Shown here piece after piece: positions 7,481 through 14,601 of a stretch of 24,719 bases of DNA. The number at the start of each line of letters is the position of its first letter. Positions within the stretch are counted from its first letter, which is position 1. The position numbers were made by a program, and so were the translations under genes. Origin of the DNA: Muribaculaceae bacterium (lineage in GTDB: Bacteria > Bacteroidota > Bacteroidia > Bacteroidales > Muribaculaceae). The stretch is taken from assembly GCA_009775535.1 (NCBI GenBank), contig VSPW01000008.1, forward strand, positions 1 through 24,719, read 5' to 3'. Below the pieces are notes generated by a model that searched no databases, had not been told where the DNA came from, and saw nothing but the letters and a program-made list of their open reading frames with translations.

Positions 7481-7884
7481 TTATCTTTCCACAACGCATA
7501 GAACTCCGGATTGCACCACACAAGCTGATAATCCATGTCCATAAACACCTGTACACTGTGGCCAGTCGCCAGCAACGTACCATCGGCGGTATCGTGTATC
7601 TCGTAGTCAAAAACAATCTTGGCCGCCTCTGTCGGACGGTAAGTAATGGTTATCTCAGGCTTCATGCCATAGACTATGGGCCTCTTGTACTGGAACGACA
7701 GGTCGACCAGCGGGGCATAGAACCCGTTGCCGAATATGGTAAGGTATCCCAGGCCGTACTTCTCGCCGAAAGCTTCCCTGGCATCCTCAAAATACAATGG
7801 ATATGAGCCATGCCACACCACACTCATCGAATCCACCTCGCTGAACCTTATATCCAGCCTCTTTGTTGCCTTAAGTTCCTTCAT
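7465..7884 (-). CDS. 4-hydroxybenzoyl-CoA/YbgC-type acyl thioesterase (hotdog fold)
   Basis: The 139-residue single hotdog domain begins IRFSEVDSMSVVWHGSYPLYFEDAREAF, the family pattern in which Asp18 is the catalytic acid and an aromatic, acidic helix follows. The remainder (DLSFQYKRPIVYG, FDYEIHDTADGTLLATGHS) fits the YbgC/4HBT group. It should hydrolyse an acyl thioester; in aryl polyene clusters such an enzyme may release or proofread ACP-bound chains. Its ATG overlaps the ApeP-like dehydratase stop by 4 bases and its own stop overlaps the following KS start. The family assignment is firm; whether it acts on the final polyene or on stalled intermediates is unknown. Confidence 0.88.
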   Translation of the reverse strand: MKELKATKRLDIRFSEVDSMSVVWHGSYPLYFEDAREAFGEKYGLGYLTIFGNGFYAPLVDLSFQYKRPIVYGMKPEITITYRPTEAAKIVFDYEIHDTADGTLLATGHSVQVFMDMDYQLVWCNPEFYALWKDKWQVL

Positions 7885-8360
7885 ACGGCCTTTATATCCT
7901 TGTCCGTGGCAGCATCCTGCGCCATGTCAGTATCGCTGAGCGCTATCTTCATTTCCGCAGTCACGATGGTCTCGCCACCGGCCTCTATCCGTGCATCGGC
8001 AAGTATCATCCTGAAGACTTCCTCGCGCACCGTTATGGTGATATCGATGACCTCCCCTACCCTAGGCCGCCTGGCTACGGCAAGGTTGCGTACAGCGCCT
8101 ATCACACCAAGCTTTACCGACTTCTTCAGTATATACACATTTATATAGCCGATCCGGGCGGCGCAGGTCTGGGCGATACATTCTGTCATGCCCTCAGCCA
8201 GCAACTGGCCGTCATCGACAAATATACAGTCAGGCCTTACCTTGAATTCGGCCACAGTAGCCGTATCGTCAAGGTGCAAGAGCCTGTCTATCATCACAAA
8301 CGGAGGCTGCTGTGGAAGCAGCGACCGCACATCGACATTCCGGATATCTTTGTCTGTCAT
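7881..8360 (-). CDS. ApeP-like 3-hydroxyacyl-ACP dehydratase (hotdog fold, no HFPG motif)
   Basis: The 159-residue protein opens with LLPQQPPFVMIDRLLHLDD, the classic FabZ/FabA N-terminal strand and helix, then RPDCIFVDDGQLLAEGMTECIAQTCAARIGY. In place of the FabZ HFPGxP loop it has IFVDDGQL followed by an EGMTECIAQ helix, the pattern I associate with the ApeP-type dehydratases of aryl polyene clusters. It probably supplies double bonds together with the FabZ-like protein at 1443-1820. It overlaps the thioesterase by 4 bp and follows the acyltransferase gene by 10 bp. The C-terminal 20 residues are acidic and probably disordered. It is assigned by motif memory, not by a search. Confidence 0.82.
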   Translation of the reverse strand: MTDKDIRNVDVRSLLPQQPPFVMIDRLLHLDDTATVAEFKVRPDCIFVDDGQLLAEGMTECIAQTCAARIGYINVYILKKSVKLGVIGAVRNLAVARRPRVGEVIDITITVREEVFRMILADARIEAGGETIVTAEMKIALSDTDMAQDAATDKDIKAV

Positions 8361-8370
8361 CTGATGTTAT

Positions 8371-9270
8371 CTATTGTTGCCAAAAATCATAATAATTGAA
8401 CCACTGGCGTGGGTAGCGGCGCAATATCCCGTCGAGTGCGGCGGCATATGATGCCGCACGGCGTTCCATCCGTTCCTGGCGCTTCGCACCTGCACAGGCA
8501 TCCATCCCTTCCACCGGGATGATGTGTATGCGGTAGCGCTTGAGCCCTGACTTCATCACAAACACTGCAAGCGTCTGCACACCACGCTGCTCGGCCACGG
8601 CAAAAGGTCCCATCGGAAGCCTCACCGGCGCGCCAAGCAGGGTAGCGCCGACCACTTTCTGCGAACCGAACAGCCTGTCGCACGGCATGCTGACAATCTC
8701 CCCATCGGCCAGCGCATTGTTTATCCCATAGAGATGCGACACCCCGTCAGAGACCACAATCATGTTTATGTTGCCGCCTGCGAACATGCGGCGGCGGTTC
8801 TCCATAACTGTAGGCGATTCGCCGCCATACACCAGGGCATTGTACCGCTTATGCTCCGACACCAGCGAATACCCGGCCACCTCATAGTTGCCCACATGTG
8901 AACTGTAGATCATAAAACCTTCTTCACTTGTATCCAGGGCGGCAAAATGCTCATATCCTTCGATATCAAACCCGTATTCCTTGCCGGCATACATGGCGAA
9001 CCGGTCAAGTATAATCTTGCCGAATTCGTAATGGTTGCACAACGCGTTCCACCATGCCTTGATGCGACCATTGCCGTGGCGAAAGCGGAAATACCGGTAT
9101 ATGGCCCTGTAGGCCGGACGGTTGAACACAGCATACCCTGCTGCCACGAATGCCATCATGAAATACAGCATCCGCAGCGGCATCCGCCTCACCATCGATA
9201 TCAGGACACGCTGCATCCACGTAGTCCCTCCGGTGCGGCCGGTCCATTCGTCAGTGGCGCGTCCGCTCAA
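8371..9270 (-). CDS. LpxL/HtrB-family lipid A-type acyltransferase (LPLAT)
   Basis: The 299-residue protein has an N-terminal membrane helix (about residues 34-49) and the catalytic HVGNYE (His125, Glu130), the Hx4D/E motif of the LpxL/HtrB family. It is followed by the GESPTVMENRRRM and SMPCDRLFG blocks and an aromatic end (RQWFNYYDFWQ). The only start upstream of the family-typical EWTGRTGG segment is a TTG at 9270; an ATG at 9216 would remove that segment, so TTG is preferred. It probably transfers the finished polyene acyl group from ACP to a lipid acceptor at the inner membrane face. Such an acyltransferase is a standard aryl polyene cluster member. It follows the first ACP by 16 bp. Confidence 0.88.
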   Translation of the reverse strand: MSGRATDEWTGRTGGTTWMQRVLISMVRRMPLRMLYFMMAFVAAGYAVFNRPAYRAIYRYFRFRHGNGRIKAWWNALCNHYEFGKIILDRFAMYAGKEYGFDIEGYEHFAALDTSEEGFMIYSSHVGNYEVAGYSLVSEHKRYNALVYGGESPTVMENRRRMFAGGNINMIVVSDGVSHLYGINNALADGEIVSMPCDRLFGSQKVVGATLLGAPVRLPMGPFAVAEQRGVQTLAVFVMKSGLKRYRIHIIPVEGMDACAGAKRQERMERRAASYAAALDGILRRYPRQWFNYYDFWQQ

Positions 9271-9286
9271 TCCTGCTACAACGGTC

Positions 9287-9535
9287 TTACTTGTCGCCTA
9301 CCTTGCTTTCGATATAGTCGCAGAACTGCGACAGGGTGGTGACCCCGGCCATTTCTTCAGGCTTGATCTTGAAGCCGAACTTCTTTTCCACAATCACCAC
9401 TATGTCAACGAAGTCAAGGCTGTCAATGCCCACTTCTTCCTTAAGGTGGGCTTCGGGACGGATGTTCTCCTCATCAATCTCAAGGTCCTCAATAAGGAAT
9501 TCCTTCACTATTTCTTCGATATCTTTACGTGTCAT
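9287..9535 (-). CDS. Acyl carrier protein (first ACP of the cluster)
   Basis: This 82-residue acidic protein has the phosphopantetheinylation motif EEVGIDSLDFVDIV, with Ser39 as the attachment site, and the usual four-helix ACP pattern (helix I IEEIVKEFLIEDL, helix II SLDFVDIVVIVEKKFG). The ATG at 9535 gives a normal ACP length. It differs clearly from the other ACP (GIDSLD here, GLDSID there), so the two are not a recent duplication. Located between a methyltransferase and the LpxL-like acyltransferase, it may present the aryl starter for modification or the finished chain for transfer. That division of labour is inference. Confidence 0.94.
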   Translation of the reverse strand: MTRKDIEEIVKEFLIEDLEIDEENIRPEAHLKEEVGIDSLDFVDIVVIVEKKFGFKIKPEEMAGVTTLSQFCDYIESKVGDK

Positions 9536-9576
9536 CAGTCTTATGATATATGATTAGTATTTTTATATTTATTCGC

Positions 9577-10680
9577 TCATTCCTGCGGCAGGCGGCACAC
9601 CATTATTGAATGCCCGTGCCCCAGCCCGTCGTGCACGGCCTCTATTTCCAGACCCGCATCCCTGACAAGCCGTGCCATGTCGTCGGAATGGTACATCTTG
9701 CTGTTGCCGTTAGCCAGTGCCGTGAAATACAGGCTTGTAAGCGTAAGGCATAACGCAGCAGGCTCAAACCGCTGCCTGTCCCAGAACGTCTCCATTATAT
9801 AAAGGCGCGAACCTGCACACATAGCCTTGGCAGCACGCCGGAGTATGCCTACAATCTCCTCCTCCGAGAAACAGTCAAGAAACTGGCTCATCCATACGAC
9901 GTCCCAACGGCGGTGTACCGGGAACGCCGCCGAAGCATCCAGCAGGTCCATGCCGTAGCCATGTATACGCTCCGCTCCTTCCCGGCCCGCAGTGGCTTCT
10001 TTCATCAGCCCTATCTGCTGTGGAAGGTCGACAATAGTGACCTCCACATCATGGTCATGGGCCACACAACGGCAAGCCCAACGTCCGGTATTCCCTCCGA
10101 CATCCAGGATATTCCGTGGATGCAAGGCGAAAACCAGCGCCAGTGCCTCGTCAAACGAATTGTCGCTGTAGAAATGGTCGAACCCGAACCAGCTTTTCTG
10201 CACATCCTCCGGAAGCGACGAAAGCCCCTCGTATATTGTAGGCCAGTCTCCAAGATGGCGCAACCCGGCAGGGCGTCCGGTCTTCAAGGCCTCATCCAGC
10301 TCAAACCATCCCATATAATTCACATCATGATTGAAATCCATGTTCACCCTGGTAGCGGCATCAGTAAGCAGAAACCAGCCGACCTTTGTGATGGAAAACC
10401 GGTCGGTATCCTTATTGACAATCACTGTGCCTATCGACAGCGACGCCTCCAGCAACACTTTTGCCGCATACCGGCTTATCGACGCCTGCGAAGCCACCTC
10501 ATCGATGGTAAGGCCCTCCGCACTGTCGCGTAGCATATCAAGTATCCCGTATTTCACCATCAGGCGGGATGCTTCAAAGATCACTGGCCCGAACGCGATA
10601 TATTCTGCCAGGCGCTGCGCCTTACGCGCCGACATCCTGTCGACTGTATATTCTTTCTCTAATGCCGGAGATAGGTTCAT
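9577..10680 (-). CDS. SAM-dependent methyltransferase, O-methyltransferase family with winged-helix N-terminus
   Basis: The 367-residue protein has an N-terminal helical/winged-helix dimerisation domain (about residues 20-110, including LTIDEVASQASISRYAAKVLLEAS) and a Rossmann methyltransferase domain with the SAM-binding motif ILDVGGNTGRW (193-199) and IVDLP acidic loop (219). This is the plant-type OMT architecture used on phenolic substrates. At the position of the usual catalytic His (LHDWSD in OMTs) it reads FLDCFSEEE, so Asp269 replaces the His. It may methylate the aryl head group, on oxygen or on the ring carbon; flexirubins and aryl polyenes both carry such methyls. A 35-bp gap separates it from the KS upstream. 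Confidence 0.87.
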   Translation of the reverse strand: MNLSPALEKEYTVDRMSARKAQRLAEYIAFGPVIFEASRLMVKYGILDMLRDSAEGLTIDEVASQASISRYAAKVLLEASLSIGTVIVNKDTDRFSITKVGWFLLTDAATRVNMDFNHDVNYMGWFELDEALKTGRPAGLRHLGDWPTIYEGLSSLPEDVQKSWFGFDHFYSDNSFDEALALVFALHPRNILDVGGNTGRWACRCVAHDHDVEVTIVDLPQQIGLMKEATAGREGAERIHGYGMDLLDASAAFPVHRRWDVVWMSQFLDCFSEEEIVGILRRAAKAMCAGSRLYIMETFWDRQRFEPAALCLTLTSLYFTALANGNSKMYHSDDMARLVRDAGLEIEAVHDGLGHGHSIMVCRLPQE

Positions 10681-10715
10681 GGTTTTTCTGTATTATGATT
10701 GATATTTACCTCTAT

Positions 10716-11948
10716 TTATGCTTGTGGTTCCACCTTCCTTATTACCAGGGCGGAATTAGTGCCGCCGAATCCGAATGAATTGCTGAGTATCACATCCAGA
10801 GGCCTTTCTACCGCCACGGTTGGGATATTAAGGCCAGCAGCCGCCTCGTCAATGTTTTCCAGGTTGATATTTGGGGCGACAAAGCCTTTCCGGAGCATGA
10901 TTGTGGAGTACACGGCCTCGCTCGCGCCAGCCATCCAGCACTCGTGGCCTGTCATTGACTTTGTGGAGCTGACAAGGGCGTCTGTGCCGCCGAAAAGCCT
11001 CACCAAAGCCTTGGCCTCAAACATGTCGCCTTGCGGCGTAGAGGTTGCATGGGCATTTACATAGTCCACGTCGGCAGGGGTGATTCCCGCGTCATCCATG
11101 GCACGCTGCATGGCTATTACTGACCCTTCATCACTAGGCTGCGATATCCCTCCTCCGTTAGATGAGAATCCGTAGCCCGTAACCTCAGCCAAAATTTCCG
11201 CGCCACGCGCCACGGCATGGTCATAATCCTCCAGCACAAGGGCGGCAGCACCTCCGCTTGGTATCAGCCCGTCACGGTCACGGTCGAACGGGCGTGACGC
11301 TTTCGTAGGCTCGTCCATACGTTTAGAAAAAGCATTGAGCGCATCAAACGTGGCCATGGAATAATAGTTGACCTCCTGCGCACCTCCGCAGAGCACCATC
11401 TGCTGAAGCCCCTGCTTGATGAGCATATATCCGAGGCCTATCGAATGTGACCCGCTGGCACATGCCGCACTGACCGTAAAATTGACACCACGCAGCTTGA
11501 AAATGGTGCTAAGGTTCATGGTCACAGTAGAATTCATCGACTGGAAAATAAGTCCTGAGCCTAAAAGTGCCGAATCATGCTTTTCGGCCATGATTTCAGC
11601 TGCCTCTATCACGGGCTTGGCCGAAGAGTCGTTGCCCCAGATGGCGCCGACCTCATTGGCGTTCAGATACGCGTCATCTACGCCGGCCATCGCAAAAGCC
11701 TCGCGCGATGCCATGAATGCGTATTCGGCCTCTTCCGGCAACCCTACACGGGTGCGGCGGTCAAGAAGCCCTTTCAGCACCGGACGTTCCACAATCCCGG
11801 TAAGTCCAGACTGGTATCCATAGTCAAGCCGAGCCTGCTCTACACCTATCCCGGAGCGGCCTTCGCGCAACGACCTTTCAACTTCATCTACGTTACGGCC
11901 TATGCATGACCATATCCCTATACCCGTGATTACTACTCGTCTGCCCAT
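10716..11948 (-). CDS. FabB-like 3-oxoacyl-ACP synthase (ketosynthase) with intact triad
   Basis: The 410-residue KS has Cys163 in SAACASGSHS, His300 in NAHATSTPQGD, Lys330 and His335 in TKSMTGHECWMAGASE, and a C-terminal NSFGFGGTNSA. The MNSTVTMNLSTIFKLRGVNF segment before the nucleophile resembles FabB more than FabF. The first His motif reads NAHAT, not NAHGT, a small deviation. As the third gene transcribed, after the ammonia-lyase and ketoreductase, it may perform the first condensation on the cinnamoyl-type starter or general elongation; the sequence does not decide. No degenerate partner follows this KS, unlike the other two. Confidence 0.92.
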   Translation of the reverse strand: MGRRVVITGIGIWSCIGRNVDEVERSLREGRSGIGVEQARLDYGYQSGLTGIVERPVLKGLLDRRTRVGLPEEAEYAFMASREAFAMAGVDDAYLNANEVGAIWGNDSSAKPVIEAAEIMAEKHDSALLGSGLIFQSMNSTVTMNLSTIFKLRGVNFTVSAACASGSHSIGLGYMLIKQGLQQMVLCGGAQEVNYYSMATFDALNAFSKRMDEPTKASRPFDRDRDGLIPSGGAAALVLEDYDHAVARGAEILAEVTGYGFSSNGGGISQPSDEGSVIAMQRAMDDAGITPADVDYVNAHATSTPQGDMFEAKALVRLFGGTDALVSSTKSMTGHECWMAGASEAVYSTIMLRKGFVAPNINLENIDEAAAGLNIPTVAVERPLDVILSNSFGFGGTNSALVIRKVEPQA

Positions 11949-12003
11949 ATATCGTATTATAGTATATTTTTATTGTTACATTACCGGAAGCGCAGCCGCG
12001 ATT

Positions 12004-12732
12004 TCAAGAATACAGCCCCCCGTTGATTGAAATTGTCTCGCCTGTGATGTATGCGGCAGCGTCCGATGCCAGGAACGATACCAACGCCGCCACCTCTTCC
12101 GGACGGCCGAAACGCTTGAGCGGCACCATCTTTTTAAGTTCCGCCACAGGAAGGTCGGCGGTCATGTCGCTCTCTATGAAGCCCGGGGCAACGGCGTTGA
12201 CCGTTACCTTGCGCGGTGCCACTTCCTGCGCCAGTGCCTTTGTGGCCGCGATAACAGCACCCTTGGCCGCCGAATAGTTCACCTGTCCGGGCATGCCCTT
12301 AATGCCAGAAAGCGATGCCATGTTTATTATCCTTCCGTCACGGCGTGTCATCATGCCCTTCAGAAGCCGGCGAGTGATGTAGAAAAAACCATTCAAGGTC
12401 GTGTCAAGCACATTGTGCCACTGCTCGTTGAGCATGAACACCATAATGTTGTCCTGACGTATGCCCGCATTGTTGACAAGGATGCCGATATAATCATCGG
12501 CGTGCCCTTCCTCCCAACGCTCCAACGCGTCCTCTATCTCCTGAGGCTTCGACACATCGAAACGCAGCAACTCGGCGACACCGCCAGCCGCAATGATTTC
12601 TGCCTGGGTGGCTTCGGCCGCGGCCTGGTTCGACACATAATTGATTATCACCGGGACGCCATCGGAGGCAAGGCGCAATGCCACTGCACGTCCAATGCCG
12701 CGTGATGCTCCCGTCACTAATGCATATTTCAT
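12004..12732 (-). CDS. FabG-like 3-oxoacyl-ACP reductase (SDR ketoreductase)
   Basis: This 242-residue short-chain dehydrogenase carries the nucleotide loop TGASRGIGRA (residues 7-16), the NNAG motif (87-90), catalytic Ser140 (INMAS) and Tyr153/Lys157 (NYSAAK), and the FabG-type ending YITGETISINGGLYS. I chose the ATG at 12732, 7 bp after the ammonia-lyase stop. A longer frame from 12816 would run into that gene and add residues unlike the family. It reduces 3-oxoacyl-ACP with NADPH, the step before dehydration in each polyene extension cycle. It is the only ketoreductase seen in the cluster, so it would serve every cycle. Confidence 0.93.
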   Translation of the reverse strand: MKYALVTGASRGIGRAVALRLASDGVPVIINYVSNQAAAEATQAEIIAAGGVAELLRFDVSKPQEIEDALERWEEGHADDYIGILVNNAGIRQDNIMVFMLNEQWHNVLDTTLNGFFYITRRLLKGMMTRRDGRIINMASLSGIKGMPGQVNYSAAKGAVIAATKALAQEVAPRKVTVNAVAPGFIESDMTADLPVAELKKMVPLKRFGRPEEVAALVSFLASDAAAYITGETISINGGLYS

Positions 12733-12739
12733 AATCCTG

Positions 12740-14263
12740 TCAGTCGGTTTTGATATTGTTGTCCTTAAGGTATCGCTCCACAGCAGCGATACGGTCGTAG
12801 AAAGGCTCATCGGCAATAAACTTCGGCACTATGGACCGTACGTTGTCATACTGCCGGTGCGTAGCGTCGGCAAGGCGTCCAGCTATGCCAAGGCAGTCAG
12901 TGGCCTGCGCAAGTGCAATGAAGTGTATGGCCATCACCTGGTAGGCGTTCTCAATCACCTTTGCCGTGAGGAGTGCCGTATTCGTCCCCATGCTGACGAT
13001 ATCCTGGTTGTCGTTGTTGTTGGGGATGCTGTGCACATAGTTGGGCATGGCCAGGGTCTGGCATTCAGCCGTGGTTGATGTGGCTGTGAACTGGCACGCC
13101 TGCATGCCATAGTTCAGCCCCAGTGTACCCATGTTCAGGAAAGGAGGCAGGATGCCGTTTATACGGTCATGGAACAGATAGTTAAGCTGGCGCTCCGCCG
13201 TCATGGCCAGACGCACCATAGCAATCTTAACCTTGTCCTGCTCCAGGGATATATAATCGCCGTGGAAGTTGCCACCATGATACACATTGCGTGTTACTGG
13301 GTCGACTATCGGGTTGTCGCATGCGGAGTTAAGCTCACCTTCAAGCACGCGGCGCGAGGCCTGAAGTGTGTCGTACACCGGACCGAGTATCTGTGGGGTG
13401 CAACGCAGTGAATAGTAGGCCTGCACCTTATGCTCAAATACCTCCTGGCCATTTCGCTCCGGGTCGTAAAGTTCATGTTCACGCTTCATCAGACATCTGC
13501 TGCCGGAAGCCATGCTGCGCATCCACTCCGCCATCACTTGCTGGCCGTGCTGACGCCGAACACTGTTCAACGGGGCGCACATCCAGTCGTCGAACGATGC
13601 AGCGATCTCGTTCATCCACACGGCGGCCAGCGCGCTCCACCGCAAAAGGCGTTCGGCATAGAACTGGTTCACCACAGCCACCCCGGTCATCACCGATGTG
13701 CCGTTTGTCACAGAAAGGCCCTCACGTATATGTATCGACATTGGCTTCAACCCATTTTCGTCCATCACTTCCAACGTAGGACGCCACTGCCCGCGGTAAT
13801 GTACCTTTCCCTCTCCGATAAGAGTGAGGGCTATATGGGCGAGCTGTACGAGGTCGCCGCTCGCGCCGACACTACCATGGCATGGTATGTAAGGGTAGAC
13901 GCCGCGGTTTATGAACTCCACAAGAAGGTCAACTACCTCAGGATGTATCCCCGAACGTGCCTGAAGGAACGTGCCTACACGCGCTATCATGGCCGCCTTC
14001 ACATAAATATCGTCAAGCGGCTCTCCTGCGCCCGTGGCATGGCTGCGTATGATGTTGTATTGCAAATCTTCAAGGCAACGGTCGTCAACACGCCACTGCG
14101 CCATCGGCCCGAAACCGGTGTTTATCCCATAAATCACCTTGTCCCGCGCAAACCCTTTCAGAAACCGATAGCATTCACCGACTTCCTCACGGGTGCAGGC
14201 GCTTACCTCAAAAGGGGCATCTTCAATGACATTGGCGAATACCGCATCTAATGTAAGATTCAT
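12740..14263 (-). CDS. Aromatic amino-acid ammonia-lyase, probably tyrosine ammonia-lyase
   Basis: The 507-residue protein belongs to the histidine/phenylalanine/tyrosine ammonia-lyase family. It has YGINTGFGPMAQWR (catalytic Tyr46), the MIO-forming Ala-Ser-Gly at 134-136 in GSVGASGDLVQL, YHGGNFHGDYISLE, and SIPNNNDNQDIVSMGTN near the C-terminus. The selectivity pair is Ser74-His75 in LQYNIIRSHATGAGEP. This is typical of histidine ammonia-lyases but, as I recall it, is also present in the strictly tyrosine-specific Flavobacterium johnsoniae enzyme, which this sequence resembles throughout. Placed first in a polyene operon, it most likely converts L-tyrosine to 4-coumarate for the starter. A pure histidine-degradation role is unlikely because no other hut genes are nearby. 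Confidence 0.92.
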   Translation of the reverse strand: MNLTLDAVFANVIEDAPFEVSACTREEVGECYRFLKGFARDKVIYGINTGFGPMAQWRVDDRCLEDLQYNIIRSHATGAGEPLDDIYVKAAMIARVGTFLQARSGIHPEVVDLLVEFINRGVYPYIPCHGSVGASGDLVQLAHIALTLIGEGKVHYRGQWRPTLEVMDENGLKPMSIHIREGLSVTNGTSVMTGVAVVNQFYAERLLRWSALAAVWMNEIAASFDDWMCAPLNSVRRQHGQQVMAEWMRSMASGSRCLMKREHELYDPERNGQEVFEHKVQAYYSLRCTPQILGPVYDTLQASRRVLEGELNSACDNPIVDPVTRNVYHGGNFHGDYISLEQDKVKIAMVRLAMTAERQLNYLFHDRINGILPPFLNMGTLGLNYGMQACQFTATSTTAECQTLAMPNYVHSIPNNNDNQDIVSMGTNTALLTAKVIENAYQVMAIHFIALAQATDCLGIAGRLADATHRQYDNVRSIVPKFIADEPFYDRIAAVERYLKDNNIKTD

Positions 14264-14340
14264 AGCATCCTGTTTTTACATTGCAAAAATAATTGGTCTG
14301 CGGCAGCTGTGTATTGTCCTTTCAACGGCATCGCAAGCAT

Positions 14341-14393
14341 CTTTGGTACAAAAGTACTATTTTTTGGCGGGTTCAGCCCAATAGGGTATTGGG
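14341..14393 (-). promoter_or_regulatory. Candidate promoter of the aryl polyene operon with overlapping palindrome
   Basis: Read on the minus strand, TACTTTTG (14356-14349) matches the Bacteroidota -7 box TAnnTTTG exactly. TTGG (14381-14378), 21 bp upstream, resembles the -33 TTTG. Transcription would begin near 14342, leaving about 80 nt of leader before the ATG at 14263. The -33 element lies inside a perfect inverted repeat, CCCAATA-GGG-TATTGGG (14377-14393), placed where a bound regulator would block or recruit polymerase. Another -7-like match, TATTTTTG, occurs near 14284-14291 but has no good -33. Confidence 0.5.
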
Positions 14394-14467
14394 TTTAATA
14401 TTTCACTAAACATTTATTAACACTCATTTCCCTTACTGTCCGGATTTTAGCAAAATTTCCCGACCAT

Positions 14468-14520
14468 TGCACAAAGAAACGAAACAACATTGTGCATTTA
14501 GTGCAGATTAGCTAATTTTG
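14468..14520 (+). promoter_or_regulatory. Candidate nhaC promoter with upstream inverted repeat
   Basis: TAATTTTG (14513-14520) matches the Bacteroidota -7 box, with ATTG (14489-14492) exactly 20 bp upstream as a -33 element. A 7-bp inverted repeat TGCACAA/TTGTGCA (14468-14474 and 14490-14496, 15-bp spacer) overlaps the -33 and could be an operator. Between this and the polyene promoter (about 14394-14467) I see only AT-rich sequence. The whole 14264-14601 interval contains no convincing gene. Confidence 0.5.
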
Positions 14521-14601
14521 CGTACCAAAAGAGAGGCATACACAATATTATATTATAGACAAGGTACAATTTTATCAGGTTCAATCTAAAATAAAACGGC
14601 A

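Noticed and set aside
6530..7501. Plus-strand frame of 323 codons opposite a KS gene
   Set aside because: The minus strand encodes a KS with a complete catalytic triad; the antisense translation is low-complexity in Arg/His/Thr/Tyr and has no family features.
13430..14251. Long open frame on the plus strand opposite the ammonia-lyase gene (273 codons)
   Set aside because: Its translation is rich in Arg, His and Pro with no recognisable motif, and the opposite strand encodes a clear MIO-family enzyme. It is an antisense shadow in moderately GC-rich coding DNA.
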